Shown: positions 16,561-28,735 of the stretch, in pieces
Position numbering within the stretch: the first letter of the stretch is position 1
How the letters are laid out: each line of letters opens with the position of its first letter
DNA from: JBCDLI01 sp038745535
GTDB lineage: Bacteria; Pseudomonadota; Alphaproteobacteria; Rhizobiales; Rhizobiaceae
DNA length: 64,000 nt
Direction: 5' to 3'
Assembly (NCBI GenBank): GCA_038745535.1
Contig: JBCDLI010000005.1
Coordinates: forward strand, 1-64,000
Notes under the pieces: generated by a model
The model's input: the letters and a program-made list of their open reading frames with translations, nothing else
What the model was told of the DNA's origin: nothing
Databases searched by the model: none
Program-made: the position numbers and the translations under genes

Positions 16561-16931
16561 CGCGGTGGATCAATGCAATCGCGATTATCATGGTTTTTGC
16601 GGCAGCCGGCTGGACTTACTCCATCAAGCACGAGGCTGAGAACAATCTCGCATCAATCAAGCTTTTGGAACGCCAGATTGAAGTTCAGCACGAGTTGATC
16701 GATTTTCAAAATGCGGACTGGGCTGTTCTCTCGAGCCCAAAACGCATCGAGGAGCTCGCGACCCGATTTCAGCGCAGCCTTAGTCTCGACGTGACTGCCG
16801 GTCATCAATTGGCAACTTTAGATGATTTGCCAGGCATGGTCGATCGTGGGGCGTCTGACATAATCGAAGAGCTGATTGGCGATGCTTCGACGGACGAAAT
16901 CGTGACATCGTCGGTTTCGGAGGCGCAATAA
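16557..16931 (+). CDS. ftsL: Cell division protein FtsL
   Basis: A 124-residue bitopic membrane protein: cytoplasmic MTRWIN, one membrane helix (AIAIIMVFAAAGWTYSI), then a periplasmic leucine-zipper-like coiled coil (SIKLLERQIEVQHELIDFQN) followed by SSPKRIEELATRFQ. Sequence conservation in FtsL is low; the call rests on size, topology, the coiled coil with the P-x-R-IEELA segment, and position between rsmH and ftsI. It joins FtsB and FtsQ to activate septal FtsWI. The ATG overlaps the rsmH stop. Confidence 0.88.
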   Translation: MTRWINAIAIIMVFAAAGWTYSIKHEAENNLASIKLLERQIEVQHELIDFQNADWAVLSSPKRIEELATRFQRSLSLDVTAGHQLATLDDLPGMVDRGASDIIEELIGDASTDEIVTSSVSEAQ

Positions 16932-16933
16932 TA

Positions 16934-18631
16934 ATGAAGCTCTCTCGACCAAAACTCTCGTTGCCAAAGGTGGCGTTCAAGCGGGAAAAGAGCGCTGCAA
17001 CAAGCAGCACGCGTAGCCGGGCCATGCTCGTGATTTTCTGCTTCATTGGCGTGTATGCCGTCATATTCGGGCGTCTGGTTCAGTACGGCTTAGACGAGTT
17101 GCCGGTCGCATCTGCGCCGGGCGGTATCGATAGAAGTCTGTCAGCGCGGCCCGACATCACCGATCGTAACGGCGTTGTTTTGGCCTCCGATCTTCAAGTC
17201 GCCTCCCTCTATGGTGACCCCAAGAAAATCTGGGATGTGGACGAAGCGGTTGAATCATTGGCCACTGTTTTTCCCGACATGGATTTTGCTGAGTGGCATC
17301 GTCGACTGTCTTCGGGTGCCGGTTTTGTGTGGTTGCGCCGCGAGGTTCGACCGAGTGAACAGGCCGCAGTGATGGCGCTTGGCATTCCCGGACTTGGTTT
17401 TCGTCAAGAGACACAGCGGTTTTACCCACAAGGTCCGGTTGCCTCACACATTCTCGGCCTTGTCGACATCGACAATTCCGGCTTGGCGGGCATGGAGAAA
17501 TTCATTGACGATCAGGGGCTGGCGATGCTTCAAGAGCTTGGCCTGACCGATCGTGAGACCTTGGAGCCTGTAGCGCTTTCCATCGATAGTCGGGTGCAGC
17601 ATATTGTTCACGACGAGCTGACGAAGGCGATGGAACGCTTTCAGGCAATCGCGGCTGGTGCCGTGGTGTTGAACGCGAAAACCGGCGAAGTCGTTGCGAT
17701 GGCATCGCTGCCCGATTACGATCCGAACAACCCTTTCAACGTGAACGAAAAAGACCGCCTTAACCGCATGTCCGGCGGCGTTTTTGAGATGGGCTCTACC
17801 TTTAAGGCGTTCACGGCAGCCATGGCGCTCGACAGCGGCAAGGTTGGGTTAAATGACCGCTTTGATGCGAGGCGCCCAATTCGAATCGGCGGGTTCACAA
17901 TCAATGATTTCCACGGCAAGCGTCGTGTGCTCTCCGTCCCCGAAGTCTTCATTTATTCCTCCAATATCGGCACCGCGAAGATGGCCGACGTGGTTGGCAT
18001 TGAGGGCCAGCGCGAGTTTTTGCACCGTTTGGGTCTGCTTTCTCGCATGGAAACCGAATTGCCAGAGGTGGCGCGGCCAACCGAGCCCAAAAAGTGGAAG
18101 AAGATCAATTCAATAACGATCTCTTTCGGCCACGGCGTCTCAACCACCCCGTTGCAAACCGCTGTCGCCGGTGCGGCGCTCGTTAACGGTGGCAAGCTAT
18201 TTCAGCCGACATTTTTGAAGCGTGGCGAGGCGGAGGCGAACGCCTCTGCAGAGCGCGTGATTAGCGAAGAAACCAGCAAGGAAATGCGGTTTCTATTCCG
18301 CTACAATGTTGAGGGCGGTTCTGGCCGCCGGTCAGACGTCGAGGGCTATTTCGTTGGCGGGAAGACCGGAACTGCCGAAAAGGTCGTCAATGGCCGTTAC
18401 TCCGGCGATCATCGCTTTAACGCGTTCCTTTCGGCGTTCCCGATGGATGATCCAGAATACGTCGTTCTTGTCATCATTGATGAACCAAAACCCGCTGAGG
18501 GGCAGCGCAGTGCAACCGCAGGTTTGAACGCTGCGCCGATGGTTGGCAACATCATTCGCCGTTCTGCCACAATGCTGGGTGTAGAGCCGCGCTACAACAT
18601 TGGCCGTGATTTGCTTTTGGCGGCCAATTGA
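16934..18631 (+). CDS. ftsI: Septal peptidoglycan transpeptidase FtsI (PBP3)
   Basis: A 565-residue class B penicillin-binding protein. One N-terminal membrane segment ([19 protein letters not shown]), a pedestal domain with [17 protein letters not shown], and a transpeptidase domain with the three active-site motifs: STFK in [22 protein letters not shown] in [17 protein letters not shown] and KTG in [14 protein letters not shown]. It cross-links septal glycan made by FtsW. It starts two bases after ftsL, and its end is 16 bases from murE. Length is normal for the family. Confidence 0.96.
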   Translation: MKLSRPKLSLPKVAFKREKSAATSSTRSRAMLVIFCFIGVYAVIFGRLVQYGLDELPVASAPGGIDRSLSARPDITDRNGVVLASDLQVASLYGDPKKIWDVDEAVESLATVFPDMDFAEWHRRLSSGAGFVWLRREVRPSEQAAVMALGIPGLGFRQETQRFYPQGPVASHILGLVDIDNSGLAGMEKFIDDQGLAMLQELGLTDRETLEPVALSIDSRVQHIVHDELTKAMERFQAIAAGAVVLNAKTGEVVAMASLPDYDPNNPFNVNEKDRLNRMSGGVFEMGSTFKAFTAAMALDSGKVGLNDRFDARRPIRIGGFTINDFHGKRRVLSVPEVFIYSSNIGTAKMADVVGIEGQREFLHRLGLLSRMETELPEVARPTEPKKWKKINSITISFGHGVSTTPLQTAVAGAALVNGGKLFQPTFLKRGEAEANASAERVISEETSKEMRFLFRYNVEGGSGRRSDVEGYFVGGKTGTAEKVVNGRYSGDHRFNAFLSAFPMDDPEYVVLVIIDEPKPAEGQRSATAGLNAAPMVGNIIRRSATMLGVEPRYNIGRDLLLAAN

Positions 18632-18647
18632 TGAGATCGGCGGCGGA

Positions 18648-20099
18648 ATGAAACTCTGTGACTTCGATGAACTGATTGGTCCAGCACCGGACACCTCTTT
18701 TTCCGGATTGTCGTGCGATAGCCGTAGTGTCGCTGCCGGCGACATTTTCTTCGCGCTTTCTGGCGACAAGACCGACGGCAGTCGTTTCATTGGTCAGGCC
18801 ATTGAGAAAGGTGCGGCTGCGATCATCACGGATAACGGTGTGGAAGCTGGCTCGGTTTCGGTTCCCTGCATCGCCGTCGACGACCCTCGATATGTGCTGG
18901 CAATGATGGCTGCGCGGGTTCATGCACCTCAGCCGGAAACGATTGTGGCCGTCACTGGCACCGCAGGCAAAACGTCTGTCGCTTCATTTACGAAACAGAT
19001 CTTTGATTACGCTGGATTTAAAGCCGCGAGCTTAGGCACAACCGGGGTCGATGCTCCAAGCTTCACGGTCGAAGGCTCGCTCACAACGCCCGATCCAATT
19101 GCGTTGCACCAGATGCTGGCGCGTCTTTCAGCGTCCGGCGTCACGCATATGGCGATGGAGGCTTCAAGCCACGGCATTGAACAGAGACGCTTGGATGGTG
19201 TCGAATTAACTGCCGCCGCCTTCACCAACCTTGGACGCGATCACCTCGATTACCATGCCGATATGGACGAGTATTTCACAGCCAAGATGCGTTTGTTCGA
19301 TACCCTTCTGAGCGAAGGCAAACCGGCGATAGTCTACGGCGACGACGCCTATTCTGATCGGGCAATCGAAGTCGCAAGAAATGCTGGTCGCGATGTTCGG
19401 TCGGTCGGTCGCAAAGGCGATTTCATTGCTTTGAAGCGGGTAGAGCACGAACGCCATAAGCAGACTGCGGAAGTTTCGCACGATGGAAGGACCTATCGGA
19501 TTGAACTTCCGTTGGCCGGTGACTTTCAGATCGCCAATGCGCTTGTCTCTGCTGCTTTAGCAATTTCCGCAGGCGTTGAGGCGGCATCCGCCTTTGCTGC
19601 GCTTGAAAGACTGAAAGGCGCGAGTGGTCGTCTCGAACTCGTGGGCACGAAAGAAAATGGTGCGCTGGTCTACGTCGATTACGCCCATAAGCCTGACGCG
19701 CTGGAACACGTTGTCAAATCGGTTCGACCATTTACCAGCGGTCGCGTGGTTGTGGTCTTTGGTTGCGGTGGCGACCGAGATGCGGGCAAGCGTCCGATCA
19801 TGGGCAAGATCGCATCGGACCTCGCTGACATGACCTATGTCACCGACGATAATCCGCGCTCCGAAGAGCCAGCGCAAATCCGCTCAGAGATCATGGCCGC
19901 TGCTCCGGGCGCACGGGAAATTGGTGATCGCCGAGAAGCAATATTTGAAGCCGTTGCGCAACTGAAAGAGGGCGATACGCTCATTATCGCTGGAAAAGGC
20001 CATGAAAGTGGTCAAACCGCTAACGGTGTGACGGTTCCTTTCTCTGACCACGAAGAAGCACGAAACGCTCTTGCAGCTGCGGGGAGTAATTCGCGATGA
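18648..20099 (+). CDS. murE: UDP-MurNAc-L-Ala-D-Glu:meso-diaminopimelate ligase
   Basis: A 483-residue cytoplasmic Mur ligase adding the third stem residue. Motifs: [20 protein letters not shown], the P-loop [56 protein letters not shown], and [16 protein letters not shown]. The DNPRSEEP sequence near the C-terminus is the recognised determinant for meso-diaminopimelate rather than lysine. The P-loop has TAGK where many MurE proteins have TNGK. Start ATG 18648 chosen over an upstream frame overlapping ftsI because family similarity begins there. The stop overlaps the murF ATG. Confidence 0.96.
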   Translation: MKLCDFDELIGPAPDTSFSGLSCDSRSVAAGDIFFALSGDKTDGSRFIGQAIEKGAAAIITDNGVEAGSVSVPCIAVDDPRYVLAMMAARVHAPQPETIVAVTGTAGKTSVASFTKQIFDYAGFKAASLGTTGVDAPSFTVEGSLTTPDPIALHQMLARLSASGVTHMAMEASSHGIEQRRLDGVELTAAAFTNLGRDHLDYHADMDEYFTAKMRLFDTLLSEGKPAIVYGDDAYSDRAIEVARNAGRDVRSVGRKGDFIALKRVEHERHKQTAEVSHDGRTYRIELPLAGDFQIANALVSAALAISAGVEAASAFAALERLKGASGRLELVGTKENGALVYVDYAHKPDALEHVVKSVRPFTSGRVVVVFGCGGDRDAGKRPIMGKIASDLADMTYVTDDNPRSEEPAQIRSEIMAAAPGAREIGDRREAIFEAVAQLKEGDTLIIAGKGHESGQTANGVTVPFSDHEEARNALAAAGSNSR

Positions 20100-21535
20100 A
20101 CGACGCCGTGATTTCGGAAAAGCCGCTTTGGACAGGCCAGGACATGGCCGACGCCATGTCGGCACGGCCTGTGCGCGATTTGCCATCGCGGGTCGAGGGC
20201 ATCTCCATTGATAGCCGCACGTTAAAACCCGGCGAAGCGTTCTTTGCGATCGAAGGTGATCGGGTCGATGGTCATAAATTCGCAACCGCTGCAGCTGGCA
20301 ATGGTGCATCGGTGCTGGTCGTCGCAGAAGAAAAGCTTGCTTCCATGGGGCGGCTTACGGTTCCGTTGCTGGTGGTCTCTGACGTTCTGGAAGCGCTTCG
20401 TTCGCTCGGTATGGCAGCACGCGCCCGCACCAAGGCGCGCATCGTGGCGATAACTGGCTCTGCGGGTAAAACGACTACAAAAGACGCGCTCGCATACGTG
20501 CTGTCAAAGCAGGGCGCGACGCATGCATCTGCGGCCTCGTTTAACAACCATTGGGGTGTGCCGCTAACGCTGGCACGGATGCCGGAACATACCCGCTTTG
20601 GCGTGTTTGAGATCGGCATGAACCATCACAGCGAGATTACACCGCTGGTGAAAATGGTTCGTCCGCACGTTTCGATGGTAACGCTCATCGCTGCCGCGCA
20701 TCTCGGACACTTCAAAGATCTCGATGACATCGCGAAGGCGAAGGCCGAGATTTTTGTAGGATTGGAAGACAATGGCACAGCGCTAATCAATGCCGACGAT
20801 GTACGATTCGGACTGCTGTCAAAGCTCGCTGCCAAATATGGCGTTGAAAATATCTCCGGGTATGGCGAGGCGAAAACCGCGCCGGTGCGCTTAACGTCTT
20901 TCGCGCTGCTGTCTGATTGTTCAACCATCAAGGCAAAAGTCTTTGATGAAGAAGTTGCTGCCAAGGTTGGTGTTCCGGGTCGCCATGTGGTGCAAAACAT
21001 CGTCGGAGCTTTGGGCGCAGCGAGCCTGCTCGGTGCTGACGTGCAGAAGGCCGCGTTGGCGCTGGATACGCTGTCGGCGTCGCCCGGCCGGGGGCAGCAC
21101 TTCAAGCTGACCATTGGTGGCGGCGAGGCAACGTTGATTGACGAGAGTTACAACGCCAATCCTGCGTCCATGCAGGCAGCGCTGCAGACCATGGCGAACA
21201 TGAAACTAGCCGATGGCGGACGTCGTGTCGCGATCCTTGGCGACATGCGGGAACTTGGCGACCATTCTGTCAAAGAACACGCTGGTCTCGCACAGTTCGT
21301 TTTGGACAATGGTGTGGACGAGGTCTTCCTCGCGGGTCCTGAAATGGCCGCGCTTCGCGATGAATTGGCGGATAAGGTTGCGGTTACCCACCATGAAAAG
21401 ACCGATGATCTCGGCAAAGCGCTTGATGGGCAATTGAGGGCTGCAGACATCATCACGGTAAAGTCGTCCAATGGGACAGGGCTTTCGAAGATCGTAGCCA
21501 AGCTCAGAGAAACTTACGGGACCGCAGTGGAATGA
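20096..21535 (+). CDS. murF: UDP-MurNAc-tripeptide:D-Ala-D-Ala ligase
   Basis: A 479-residue Mur ligase that adds D-Ala-D-Ala to complete the UDP-MurNAc-pentapeptide. Motifs: [21 protein letters not shown]-loop [68 protein letters not shown] and [20 protein letters not shown]. All are standard for MurF. The ATG overlaps the murE stop (ATGA), and mraY follows after 37 bases. Confidence 0.96.
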   Translation: MNDAVISEKPLWTGQDMADAMSARPVRDLPSRVEGISIDSRTLKPGEAFFAIEGDRVDGHKFATAAAGNGASVLVVAEEKLASMGRLTVPLLVVSDVLEALRSLGMAARARTKARIVAITGSAGKTTTKDALAYVLSKQGATHASAASFNNHWGVPLTLARMPEHTRFGVFEIGMNHHSEITPLVKMVRPHVSMVTLIAAAHLGHFKDLDDIAKAKAEIFVGLEDNGTALINADDVRFGLLSKLAAKYGVENISGYGEAKTAPVRLTSFALLSDCSTIKAKVFDEEVAAKVGVPGRHVVQNIVGALGAASLLGADVQKAALALDTLSASPGRGQHFKLTIGGGEATLIDESYNANPASMQAALQTMANMKLADGGRRVAILGDMRELGDHSVKEHAGLAQFVLDNGVDEVFLAGPEMAALRDELADKVAVTHHEKTDDLGKALDGQLRAADIITVKSSNGTGLSKIVAKLRETYGTAVE

Positions 21536-21572
21536 CGGGAGCGCTTGCAGCCGCTCTGTCAGGGGACAACAT

Positions 21573-22655
21573 ATGCTATTTTGGCTGACATCATTTGCGG
21601 ATCAAATTCCTGCGCTGAACGTGTTTCGATACATCACGTTTCGGACTGGCGGCGCGCTAATCACTTCTGCGTTTATCGTGTTCCTGTTCGGCCCGAAGAT
21701 CATCGCATCGTTACGCCTGAGACAGGGCAAGGGCCAACCGATTCGCGCTGACGGGCCACAAACCCACTTTAAAAAAGCCGGCACGCCAACCATGGGCGGG
21801 CTTATGATCATCGTCGGTGTCGTTGGCTCAACGCTACTGTGGGGCAATTTCTCATCGACCTACACGTGGGTCGTGTTGCTAGTGACGCTCAGCTTCGGCG
21901 CGATTGGTTTCTACGATGACTTTTTGAAGGTCACAAAGCAGTCCGATAAAGGCTTCTCCGGCAAAGCACGCTTGGGGCTGGAATTTCTGATTGCGGGCTT
22001 TGCCGCCTACATGATCATGGGGGCGGGTACTCAGCCGTTTTCTTCCAGCCTCGCGTTCCCATTCTTCAAAGATTTTCTTGTCAACCTCGGCATTTTCTTC
22101 ATTCCCATGGCGGCGTTCGTTATTGTCGGCGCGGGCAATGCGGTGAACTTGACCGACGGGCTTGATGGGCTTGCGATCGTACCGATCATGATAGCCGCAG
22201 CGTCCTTCGGCATCATCGCGTATCTTTCCGGTAACGCGATTTTTGCTGACTACCTGCAAATCCATTTCGTGCCGGGCACAGGTGAGCTGGCGATTTTGCT
22301 CGGTGCCGTCATCGGCGGGGGGCTTGGCTTTTTGTGGTTCAACGCACCGCCTGCTGCGATCTTCATGGGCGACACGGGGTCACTGGCTCTTGGCGGTCTC
22401 ATTGGTTCTGTTGCGGTGGCAACCAAGCACGAGATCGTCATGGCGATCATCGGCGGCCTGTTCGTGATGGAAGCACTGTCGGTGATCATTCAAGTTGGCG
22501 TGTACAAGGCGACGAAGAAGCGCGTTTTCCTGATGGCGCCGATCCACCACCACTTTGAAAAACTTGGCTGGACGGAGAGTCAGGTCGTTATCCGATTTTG
22601 GATCATCGCGGTCATTTTGGCGCTGATTGGCCTTTCCACTTTGAAGCTTCGATAG
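21573..22655 (+). CDS. mraY: Phospho-MurNAc-pentapeptide translocase
   Basis: A 360-residue polytopic inner-membrane enzyme that transfers phospho-MurNAc-pentapeptide to undecaprenyl phosphate, forming lipid I. Signature stretches: [40 protein letters not shown] with the DD motif, [40 protein letters not shown] and [20 protein letters not shown] with the HHH motif. About ten membrane segments are apparent. Size is exactly typical. murD begins nine bases after the stop from a TTG. Confidence 0.97.
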   Translation: MLFWLTSFADQIPALNVFRYITFRTGGALITSAFIVFLFGPKIIASLRLRQGKGQPIRADGPQTHFKKAGTPTMGGLMIIVGVVGSTLLWGNFSSTYTWVVLLVTLSFGAIGFYDDFLKVTKQSDKGFSGKARLGLEFLIAGFAAYMIMGAGTQPFSSSLAFPFFKDFLVNLGIFFIPMAAFVIVGAGNAVNLTDGLDGLAIVPIMIAAASFGIIAYLSGNAIFADYLQIHFVPGTGELAILLGAVIGGGLGFLWFNAPPAAIFMGDTGSLALGGLIGSVAVATKHEIVMAIIGGLFVMEALSVIIQVGVYKATKKRVFLMAPIHHHFEKLGWTESQVVIRFWIIAVILALIGLSTLKLR

Positions 22656-22663
22656 GTGGTGAT

Positions 22664-23980
22664 TTGATCGCGCTCTCATGCATGGCGGGTCGCAACGTGG
22701 CGCTGTTCGGTCTTGGCGGATCGGGCATCGTCACTGCACGCGCTCTGATGGATGGCGGCGCGACGCTGACCTGCTTTGACGATAACCCAAATACCGTCGC
22801 GAAGGCTGCTGCGGACGGCATTCCGACAGCCGATTTGCGAGCGTTGAATTGGAGCGAGTTAGACGCGCTGGTGCTGGCGCCCGGCGTGCCGCTCACGCAT
22901 CCAAAACCCCACTGGTCTGCTGATTTGGCCAACGCGGCTGGTGTCGAAATCATCGGCGATGTCGAGCTCTTTTGTCGACAGCGCGCTGTGACAGCGCCTT
23001 CGTCGCCGCTTGTTGCGATCACGGGCACCAACGGCAAGTCAACAACAACGGCTTTGATCGCGCATGTGCTGCAGTCAGCCGGGAAGACCGTCGCCATGGG
23101 CGGCAATATTGGAGTGCCGGTGTTGAGGCTGGCGGAACCGTCCGTGGAGGTCATCCATGTGGTCGAATGTTCATCCTATCAGATTGATCTGGCACCCGGC
23201 CTCAATCCAACAATTGGCGTTTTGCTCAACATCTCTTCGGACCATCTGGACCGGCACGGTACGCTGGAAAACTATGCCGAAATCAAAACCCGTCTGGTCA
23301 CGAAATCCAGTGTTGCCGTCGTTGGCGTTGATGACACTTTCACCGGAGCAATCGCCGATGATCTACCAGACTGTGTTCGCATATCGGTGAAAGACGTGCC
23401 CGCTAGCGTTGATCTTTCAAACGCGCCTTCTTTGCGCGGTGAGCACAATCTCCAAAACGCGCTTGCGGCGCGGGCTGTGTGTTTGGAACTCGGACTATCA
23501 GACGAGCAAATCACTGCGGGTTTTGCATCGTTTCCAGGCCTCGCTCACCGCATGCAAATCGTTGGCGAACGTGACGACGTGTTATTTGTAAACGACTCCA
23601 AAGCGACCAATGCGGATGCTGCAGCGAAGTCGCTCGCAAGCTTTTCAAATATCCGTTGGATTGTGGGCGGCTTAGCAAAAGAGGGCGGAATTGGTTCGTT
23701 GAAACCGCTTTTCCCACATGTGAGCAAGGCGTATTTAATCGGCGAAAGCGCGCCGGATTTTGCTTCTGTGCTGGGTGGTCACGATGTGCCGTATGAGATC
23801 TCGTCCACGCTTGATGTGGCCGTAAAACAGGCGAGCGCTGAGGCAGCGGGTGAAGACGTCGTTTTACTCGCCCCTGCGGCGGCAAGCTTTGATCAGTTTC
23901 CAAATTTTGAAAAGCGCGGCGATGCATTTGTAGCCGCCGTGAAAGATGTCATCGGTGGAAAAGCCGAAGGAGTGACGTGA
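22664..23980 (+). CDS. murD: UDP-MurNAc-L-alanine:D-glutamate ligase, TTG start
   Basis: A 438-residue Mur ligase adding D-glutamate. Motifs: [20 protein letters not shown] at the N-terminus, P-loop [70 protein letters not shown] and [18 protein letters not shown] start at the TTG at 22664, which has AGGTGG immediately upstream and gives [19 protein letters not shown], matching the usual rhizobial beginning; the first in-frame ATG (22682) has no ribosome-binding site. The stop overlaps the ftsW start region. Confidence 0.93.
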   Translation: MIALSCMAGRNVALFGLGGSGIVTARALMDGGATLTCFDDNPNTVAKAAADGIPTADLRALNWSELDALVLAPGVPLTHPKPHWSADLANAAGVEIIGDVELFCRQRAVTAPSSPLVAITGTNGKSTTTALIAHVLQSAGKTVAMGGNIGVPVLRLAEPSVEVIHVVECSSYQIDLAPGLNPTIGVLLNISSDHLDRHGTLENYAEIKTRLVTKSSVAVVGVDDTFTGAIADDLPDCVRISVKDVPASVDLSNAPSLRGEHNLQNALAARAVCLELGLSDEQITAGFASFPGLAHRMQIVGERDDVLFVNDSKATNADAAAKSLASFSNIRWIVGGLAKEGGIGSLKPLFPHVSKAYLIGESAPDFASVLGGHDVPYEISSTLDVAVKQASAEAAGEDVVLLAPAAASFDQFPNFEKRGDAFVAAVKDVIGGKAEGVT

Positions 23981-25146
23981 TGTATTCCAGAACCGACAGA
24001 AGTGCCGTTGCCGATTGGTTTTGGACCGTCGACCGTTGGTTCATCGCTGCTTTTCTTGGTCTACTCACATTCGGTGTTGTGCTGTCATTTGCGGCCAGCC
24101 CGACGGTAGCTGATCGCATCGGTGCGCCGACGTTCCACTTCGTGGAACGTCACATCGCGTTCATTCTGCCGACCTTGGCGGTGATGTTTGGCGCATCGTT
24201 CCTTTCACCGCGCGGGGTGCGACGGGTCGCGCTGTTTGTGCTTCTAGGTTCGCTAGTGCTGATGGCTGCGGCGCTTTTCATGGGCGTTGAAATCAAGGGA
24301 TCGAAGCGCTGGGTGAACATTGCAGGGTTCAACGTCCAGCCGTCGGAATTCATGAAGCCTGCCTTCGTTATTCTTTGCGCTTGGCTGTTTGCCGAAAAGT
24401 TCCGCAGGCCCGAAGTGCCGGGCAATTTGATGGCAGCGGGCCTGCTCGCAATTTGCGGCGGGCTCTTGGTTTTGCAGCCGGACTTTGGCCAAACGGTTCT
24501 CATCGCAGCGACTTGGGGCGCGATGTTCTTCATGGCCGGTATGAGCTGGGTATGGATCGGTTTACTTGGCGGTGTCGCGCTAATGGCCATGCTGCTCGCC
24601 TATCTCACAATGGATCACGTCGCGAGCCGGATTGATCGTTTCATTCACGGCTCGGGCGATAACTTTCAGGTCGAGACCGGCTACGAAGCACTGGTGCGCG
24701 GCGGCTGGTTTGGCCAAGGGCCGGGCGAGGGGACCGTGAAACGCATTTTACCAGATAGTCATACCGACTTCGTGTTCGCTGTTCTGGGTGAAGAGTTCGG
24801 CATCGCCTTTTGCATCATCGTTGTCAGCCTATTCGGCTTCATCGTGCTGCGCGGCCTCATCCGTAGTGCCGCAATCAAAGACCCGTTCCGCAGCCTCGCG
24901 GTCGGCGGCTTGGTTTCGCTCATCGGCTTTCAGTCGACCATCAACATCGCGGTAAACCTGCAACTCATGCCCGCAAAAGGCATGACCCTGCCCTTCATCT
25001 CCTATGGTGGTTCTTCCATGGTCGCAGTCGCGCTCTCTGCAGGGTTTATTCTTGCGCTGACGCGTCGTCGTCCTGAAGCGCGCATTGGACGCGTGGAGTT
25101 TTCACCGGTGGCCGAGCCGAGCGACGCGGCACAGGCGGGTGCGTGA
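23980..25146 (+). CDS. ftsW: Septal peptidoglycan glycosyltransferase FtsW (SEDS)
   Basis: A 388-residue SEDS-family polytopic membrane protein that polymerises lipid II at the septum with FtsI. Visible SEDS marks: WFIAAFLGLLTFGVVLSFAA, IKGSKRWVNIAGFNVQPSEF, LVLQPDFGQTVLIAATWGAM, GGWFGQGPGEGTVKRILPDS then HTDFVFAVLGEEFGI, and LPFISYGGSSMVAVALSAGF. The aspartate in PDFGQ and the following loop are the expected catalytic region. AAGGAG (23967-23972) favours the ATG at 23980 over the GTG one codon earlier. It overlaps both neighbours. Confidence 0.95.
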   Translation: MYSRTDRSAVADWFWTVDRWFIAAFLGLLTFGVVLSFAASPTVADRIGAPTFHFVERHIAFILPTLAVMFGASFLSPRGVRRVALFVLLGSLVLMAAALFMGVEIKGSKRWVNIAGFNVQPSEFMKPAFVILCAWLFAEKFRRPEVPGNLMAAGLLAICGGLLVLQPDFGQTVLIAATWGAMFFMAGMSWVWIGLLGGVALMAMLLAYLTMDHVASRIDRFIHGSGDNFQVETGYEALVRGGWFGQGPGEGTVKRILPDSHTDFVFAVLGEEFGIAFCIIVVSLFGFIVLRGLIRSAAIKDPFRSLAVGGLVSLIGFQSTINIAVNLQLMPAKGMTLPFISYGGSSMVAVALSAGFILALTRRRPEARIGRVEFSPVAEPSDAAQAGA

Positions 25147-26237
25147 TGGGGGTTTCAAACGGTCGATTGGCGATGCTTTCTGCGGGCGGAACGGGCGGAC
25201 ATCTATTTCCCGCCGAAGCGCTGGCGCACGAACTCATTTCCCGCGGCTGGCGCATCCAGTTGATGACCGATGACCGCGCCGAGAAATACGCTGACAGTTT
25301 CCCGTGCGAGAAAATGCACATCGTCAAAAGCGCAACGCCATCGGGCAAAAACCCGATTGCAATTGTTAAGGCGGTGCTGTCGCTCGCTCGGGGTACTGGC
25401 CAATCACGAAAGATCATAAAGACGGAACAACCCTCTGTCGTCATCGGCTTCGGCGGTTATCCAACTATCCCGCCGCTCTGGGCGTCGACGAGCGTTATCC
25501 CAACCGCGATACATGAACAAAACGCCGTAATGGGCCGCGCCAACAAGCTGCTCGCGATGAAGGTAGATCGTATCGCGGGTGGCTTTTTGAAGCCCGAGGG
25601 ACAGTTTGCGGATAAGATCGTCCAGACAGGGAATCCGGTGCGACCGGCGGTGTTGAAGCAATGCGGCGGTGCATATTCAACTTCTACTGGCGATGAGCCG
25701 TTTAATCTGGTCGTATTTGGCGGGTCACAAGGCGCAAGCTATTTCTCGGAAGCGCTTCCGCCAGCGCTAGAGAAGCTTTCCCATGCTATGCGTCGTCGTT
25801 TGCGGATCACCCAGCAGGCGCGTCCCGAAGATGAGATGGACGCCCGAAAAGCTTACGCCGAGCTTGGCGTTGAAGCGGACGTCTCGCCGTTCTTTGCTGA
25901 TCTGCCGAAGCGTATCGCGGACGCCCATCTGGTCATAGCGCGTTCCGGCGCATCCACTGTCTCTGAAATTGCGGCGATTGGCCGACCATCGGTTCTGGTG
26001 CCCTATCCACATGCGCTCGATCACGATCAGGCAGCCAATGCGGCAAGCCTTGAGGCAGAGGGTGGCACAATGGTTCGTAAGCAGTCGGATTTGGATACCG
26101 ACGTACTTTCAGCCCTTCTGATGGAACTTATTGATGCACCCGAACGCCTAAAGGATATGGCGGAAAAGGCGGCAAAGGTTGGAAAGCCAAAGGCTGCCAG
26201 CTTGCTTGCGGACCTTACAGAGACTATCGCGGATTAA
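25146..26237 (+). CDS. murG: Lipid II synthase MurG
   Basis: A 363-residue GT28 glycosyltransferase that transfers GlcNAc from UDP-GlcNAc to lipid I on the inner face of the membrane. Motifs: LSAGGTGGHLFPAEALAHEL, VVIGFGGYPTIPPLWAS, IHEQNAVMGRANKLLA, VFGGSQGASYFSEALP and ARSGASTVSEIAAIGRPSVL followed by VPYPHALDHDQAANA. The start is the ATG that shares its A with the ftsW TGA, or the GTG one codon before. A 48-base gap separates it from murC. Confidence 0.95.
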   Translation: MGVSNGRLAMLSAGGTGGHLFPAEALAHELISRGWRIQLMTDDRAEKYADSFPCEKMHIVKSATPSGKNPIAIVKAVLSLARGTGQSRKIIKTEQPSVVIGFGGYPTIPPLWASTSVIPTAIHEQNAVMGRANKLLAMKVDRIAGGFLKPEGQFADKIVQTGNPVRPAVLKQCGGAYSTSTGDEPFNLVVFGGSQGASYFSEALPPALEKLSHAMRRRLRITQQARPEDEMDARKAYAELGVEADVSPFFADLPKRIADAHLVIARSGASTVSEIAAIGRPSVLVPYPHALDHDQAANAASLEAEGGTMVRKQSDLDTDVLSALLMELIDAPERLKDMAEKAAKVGKPKAASLLADLTETIAD

Positions 26238-26285
26238 CGCGGGTATCTATCGCCCGTTGCTTGATACTTGTCGGGAGTTCCGCCT

Positions 26286-27695
26286 TTGAAAATGCCTCAA
26301 AACATCGGTGCCGTGCATTTTGTCGGCATAGGCGGCATCGGAATGAGCGGCATTGCAGAAGTTCTGCACAGTCTCGGTCATACCGTTCAGGGGTCCGACC
26401 AAGCCGATGGCCAGAACGTGCAGCGTTTGCGCGCGAAGGGCATCAATGTTTCGGTTGGTCATCGCGAAGAGAATTTGGGCGACGCCGATGTGGTCGTGGT
26501 TTCAACGGCGATTAAAAAGGACAACCCCGAACTCGTCGCTGCACGCCAGAGACTTTTGCCGGTTGTACGACGCGCCGAAATGCTTGCCGAGATCATGCGC
26601 TTCAAGAAAGCGATTGCGATCGGCGGCACTCACGGCAAAACCACAACCACATCCATGGTCGCAACACTTCTGGAAGCAGGTGGTCTGGACCCGACAGTCA
26701 TCAATGGCGGCATCATCAACGCCTACGGCACAAATGCGCGCATCGGGCAGGGCGAGTGGATGGTGGTCGAGGCCGATGAAAGCGACGGCACTTTTTTGAA
26801 GCTTCCGGCCGATGTCGCGGTGATTACGAATATTGATCCAGAACACCTCGACCACTACGGCAACTTTGATGCGGTGAAGGCCGCATTTCAGCAGTTCGTG
26901 GAGAACGTGCCTTTCTATGGGTTTGGCGTGGCTTGTATCGACCACCCCGAAGTGCAGGCGCTTGCGTCGCGCATTACAGACCGTCGCATCGTCACCTATG
27001 GTGAAAATCCGCAAGCTGATGTGCGCTGTGTGGACCATCGGATGGATGGACCAGTTTCATGCTTCGACATCAACATTCGGGATCGTCGCTTGTCGGAAGC
27101 GCTGGTGATCGAAGGTCTGCGTTTGCCCATGCCGGGCTCACACAACATGCTGAACGCTACAGCAGCGATTGCTGTTGCTTACAATCTCGGCATGGAACCT
27201 GACGCCATTGCGCGCGGGCTCTCCGGTTTTGGCGGTGTCAAAAGACGATTTACGCAGACGGGCGAGTGGAATGGCGTCAAGATTTTTGACGATTATGCTC
27301 ACCATCCGGTGGAGATCAAAGCGGTGTTGCAGGCAGCGCGTGCTGCTGCAGACAACGGCAAAGTTTTTGCCGTGATGCAGCCGCATCGATTCACGCGCCT
27401 GCGCGACTTATTCGATGATTTTGCGGCTTGTTTCAACGACGCTGATACCGTGATTGTCGCGCCGGTTTACCCGGCAGGCGAAGAGCCTATCAAAGACATC
27501 AACGAGGTCGAACTCGTGAACCGCATCCGCACGGGCGGGCACCGCAATGCACTGTCCGTCGCTAACCCGGACGAGGCACGTGAAGTCATACGTGAGCACG
27601 CCAGCAACGGTGACTATGTGCTTTATCTCGGTGCTGGGAACGTAACCCAATGGGCCTATGCCGCGCCGGAAGAACTCGCTGGGAGCGATGGATGA
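26286..27695 (+). CDS. murC: UDP-MurNAc:L-alanine ligase, TTG start
   Basis: A 469-residue Mur ligase adding the first stem residue. Motifs: [40 protein letters not shown]-loop [39 protein letters not shown] then [37 protein letters not shown] and [16 protein letters not shown] choose the TTG at 26286, eight bases after GGGAG, giving [12 protein letters not shown], the common rhizobial N-terminus; the ATG two codons later is too far from that site. It overlaps murB (ATGA). Confidence 0.94.
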   Translation: MKMPQNIGAVHFVGIGGIGMSGIAEVLHSLGHTVQGSDQADGQNVQRLRAKGINVSVGHREENLGDADVVVVSTAIKKDNPELVAARQRLLPVVRRAEMLAEIMRFKKAIAIGGTHGKTTTTSMVATLLEAGGLDPTVINGGIINAYGTNARIGQGEWMVVEADESDGTFLKLPADVAVITNIDPEHLDHYGNFDAVKAAFQQFVENVPFYGFGVACIDHPEVQALASRITDRRIVTYGENPQADVRCVDHRMDGPVSCFDINIRDRRLSEALVIEGLRLPMPGSHNMLNATAAIAVAYNLGMEPDAIARGLSGFGGVKRRFTQTGEWNGVKIFDDYAHHPVEIKAVLQAARAAADNGKVFAVMQPHRFTRLRDLFDDFAACFNDADTVIVAPVYPAGEEPIKDINEVELVNRIRTGGHRNALSVANPDEAREVIREHASNGDYVLYLGAGNVTQWAYAAPEELAGSDG

Positions 27696-28669
27696 GTGCT
27701 CCGTCACGCGGCGAAATTCTGCTGGAAGAGATCGGTGACGGTGCGAACGATATTCGTGGCCGCCTCCAGCTTGATACAGGGCTGAACAAAGTCACGTGGC
27801 TGCGTACGGGCGGTCCAGCAGATATTCTTTTTTCACCGGCAGATGAAGACGATCTGATCGCGTTTTTGCAGATGCTGCCGTCGCACATTCCGGTTTTCGT
27901 GATTGGCCTTGGGTCCAATTTGCTGGTCCGTGATGGCGGCGTTCGCGGCGTGGTGATCCGCTTTCCGGCGAAGGGCTTCGGCGAAGTTGTGATTGAGTCC
28001 GAAACGAGGCTCCGCGCGGGTGCGGCAGCGCTCGATAAAAAGGTCGCTTCCACCGCGCGGGACGCAGGAATTGGCGGCTTCCATTTCTTTCACGGAATTC
28101 CCGGCGGGATAGGCGGCGCAATCAAGATGAACGCGGGTGCGAATTGCATCGAAACCAGCCAGCGTCTTGTTGAAGTGTCTGGCGTTGATCGTCAGGGCAA
28201 AAAACACACGCTAACCAATGCAGAGCTTGGTTTCTCCTACCGCCACTCATCAGCGCCGGAAGGGCTGATCTTCACGTCTGCGGTCTTTGAGGGATACGCT
28301 CAGCCACCGGCCGAAATTCAGGATTTGATGGACGGTGTCCAGCGACATCGCGAGACGGTGCAGCCTGTGAAGGAAAAGACCGGTGGCTCGACTTTCAAAA
28401 ACCCCGACGGCACCTCCGCATGGAAGGTCATTGACGATGCAGGATGCCGTGGACTTATGGTGGGCAATGCTCAAATGAGCCCGATGCATTGTAATTTCAT
28501 GATCAACACAGGCGGCGCGACGAGCCATGATCTGGAGCTTCTCGGCGAAACCGTGCGCGAGCGCGTGTTTGATCATTCGAGCATTCGGCTGGAATGGGAA
28601 ATCAAGCGGATCGGCGAATTCGGTGATGGCGAAGAGCCTGTGCAGCCCATGATGGGTCGGATGCTTTAA
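27692..28669 (+). CDS. murB: UDP-N-acetylenolpyruvoylglucosamine reductase
   Basis: A 325-residue FAD enzyme that reduces UDP-GlcNAc-enolpyruvate to UDP-MurNAc. Motifs: [80 protein letters not shown], the catalytic serine in [20 protein letters not shown] and [20 protein letters not shown]. The order of motifs is that of type II MurB, which lacks the extra loop of the E. coli enzyme. Its ATG overlaps the murC stop. A 66-base gap follows. Confidence 0.95.
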   Translation: MSAPSRGEILLEEIGDGANDIRGRLQLDTGLNKVTWLRTGGPADILFSPADEDDLIAFLQMLPSHIPVFVIGLGSNLLVRDGGVRGVVIRFPAKGFGEVVIESETRLRAGAAALDKKVASTARDAGIGGFHFFHGIPGGIGGAIKMNAGANCIETSQRLVEVSGVDRQGKKHTLTNAELGFSYRHSSAPEGLIFTSAVFEGYAQPPAEIQDLMDGVQRHRETVQPVKEKTGGSTFKNPDGTSAWKVIDDAGCRGLMVGNAQMSPMHCNFMINTGGATSHDLELLGETVRERVFDHSSIRLEWEIKRIGEFGDGEEPVQPMMGRML

Positions 28670-28735
28670 ACAGGCTCTGCTTGCTTACTTGATGACCTAG
28701 CGGCATGTTGCGTTGCAGCAATGAGAGGTCAAGCT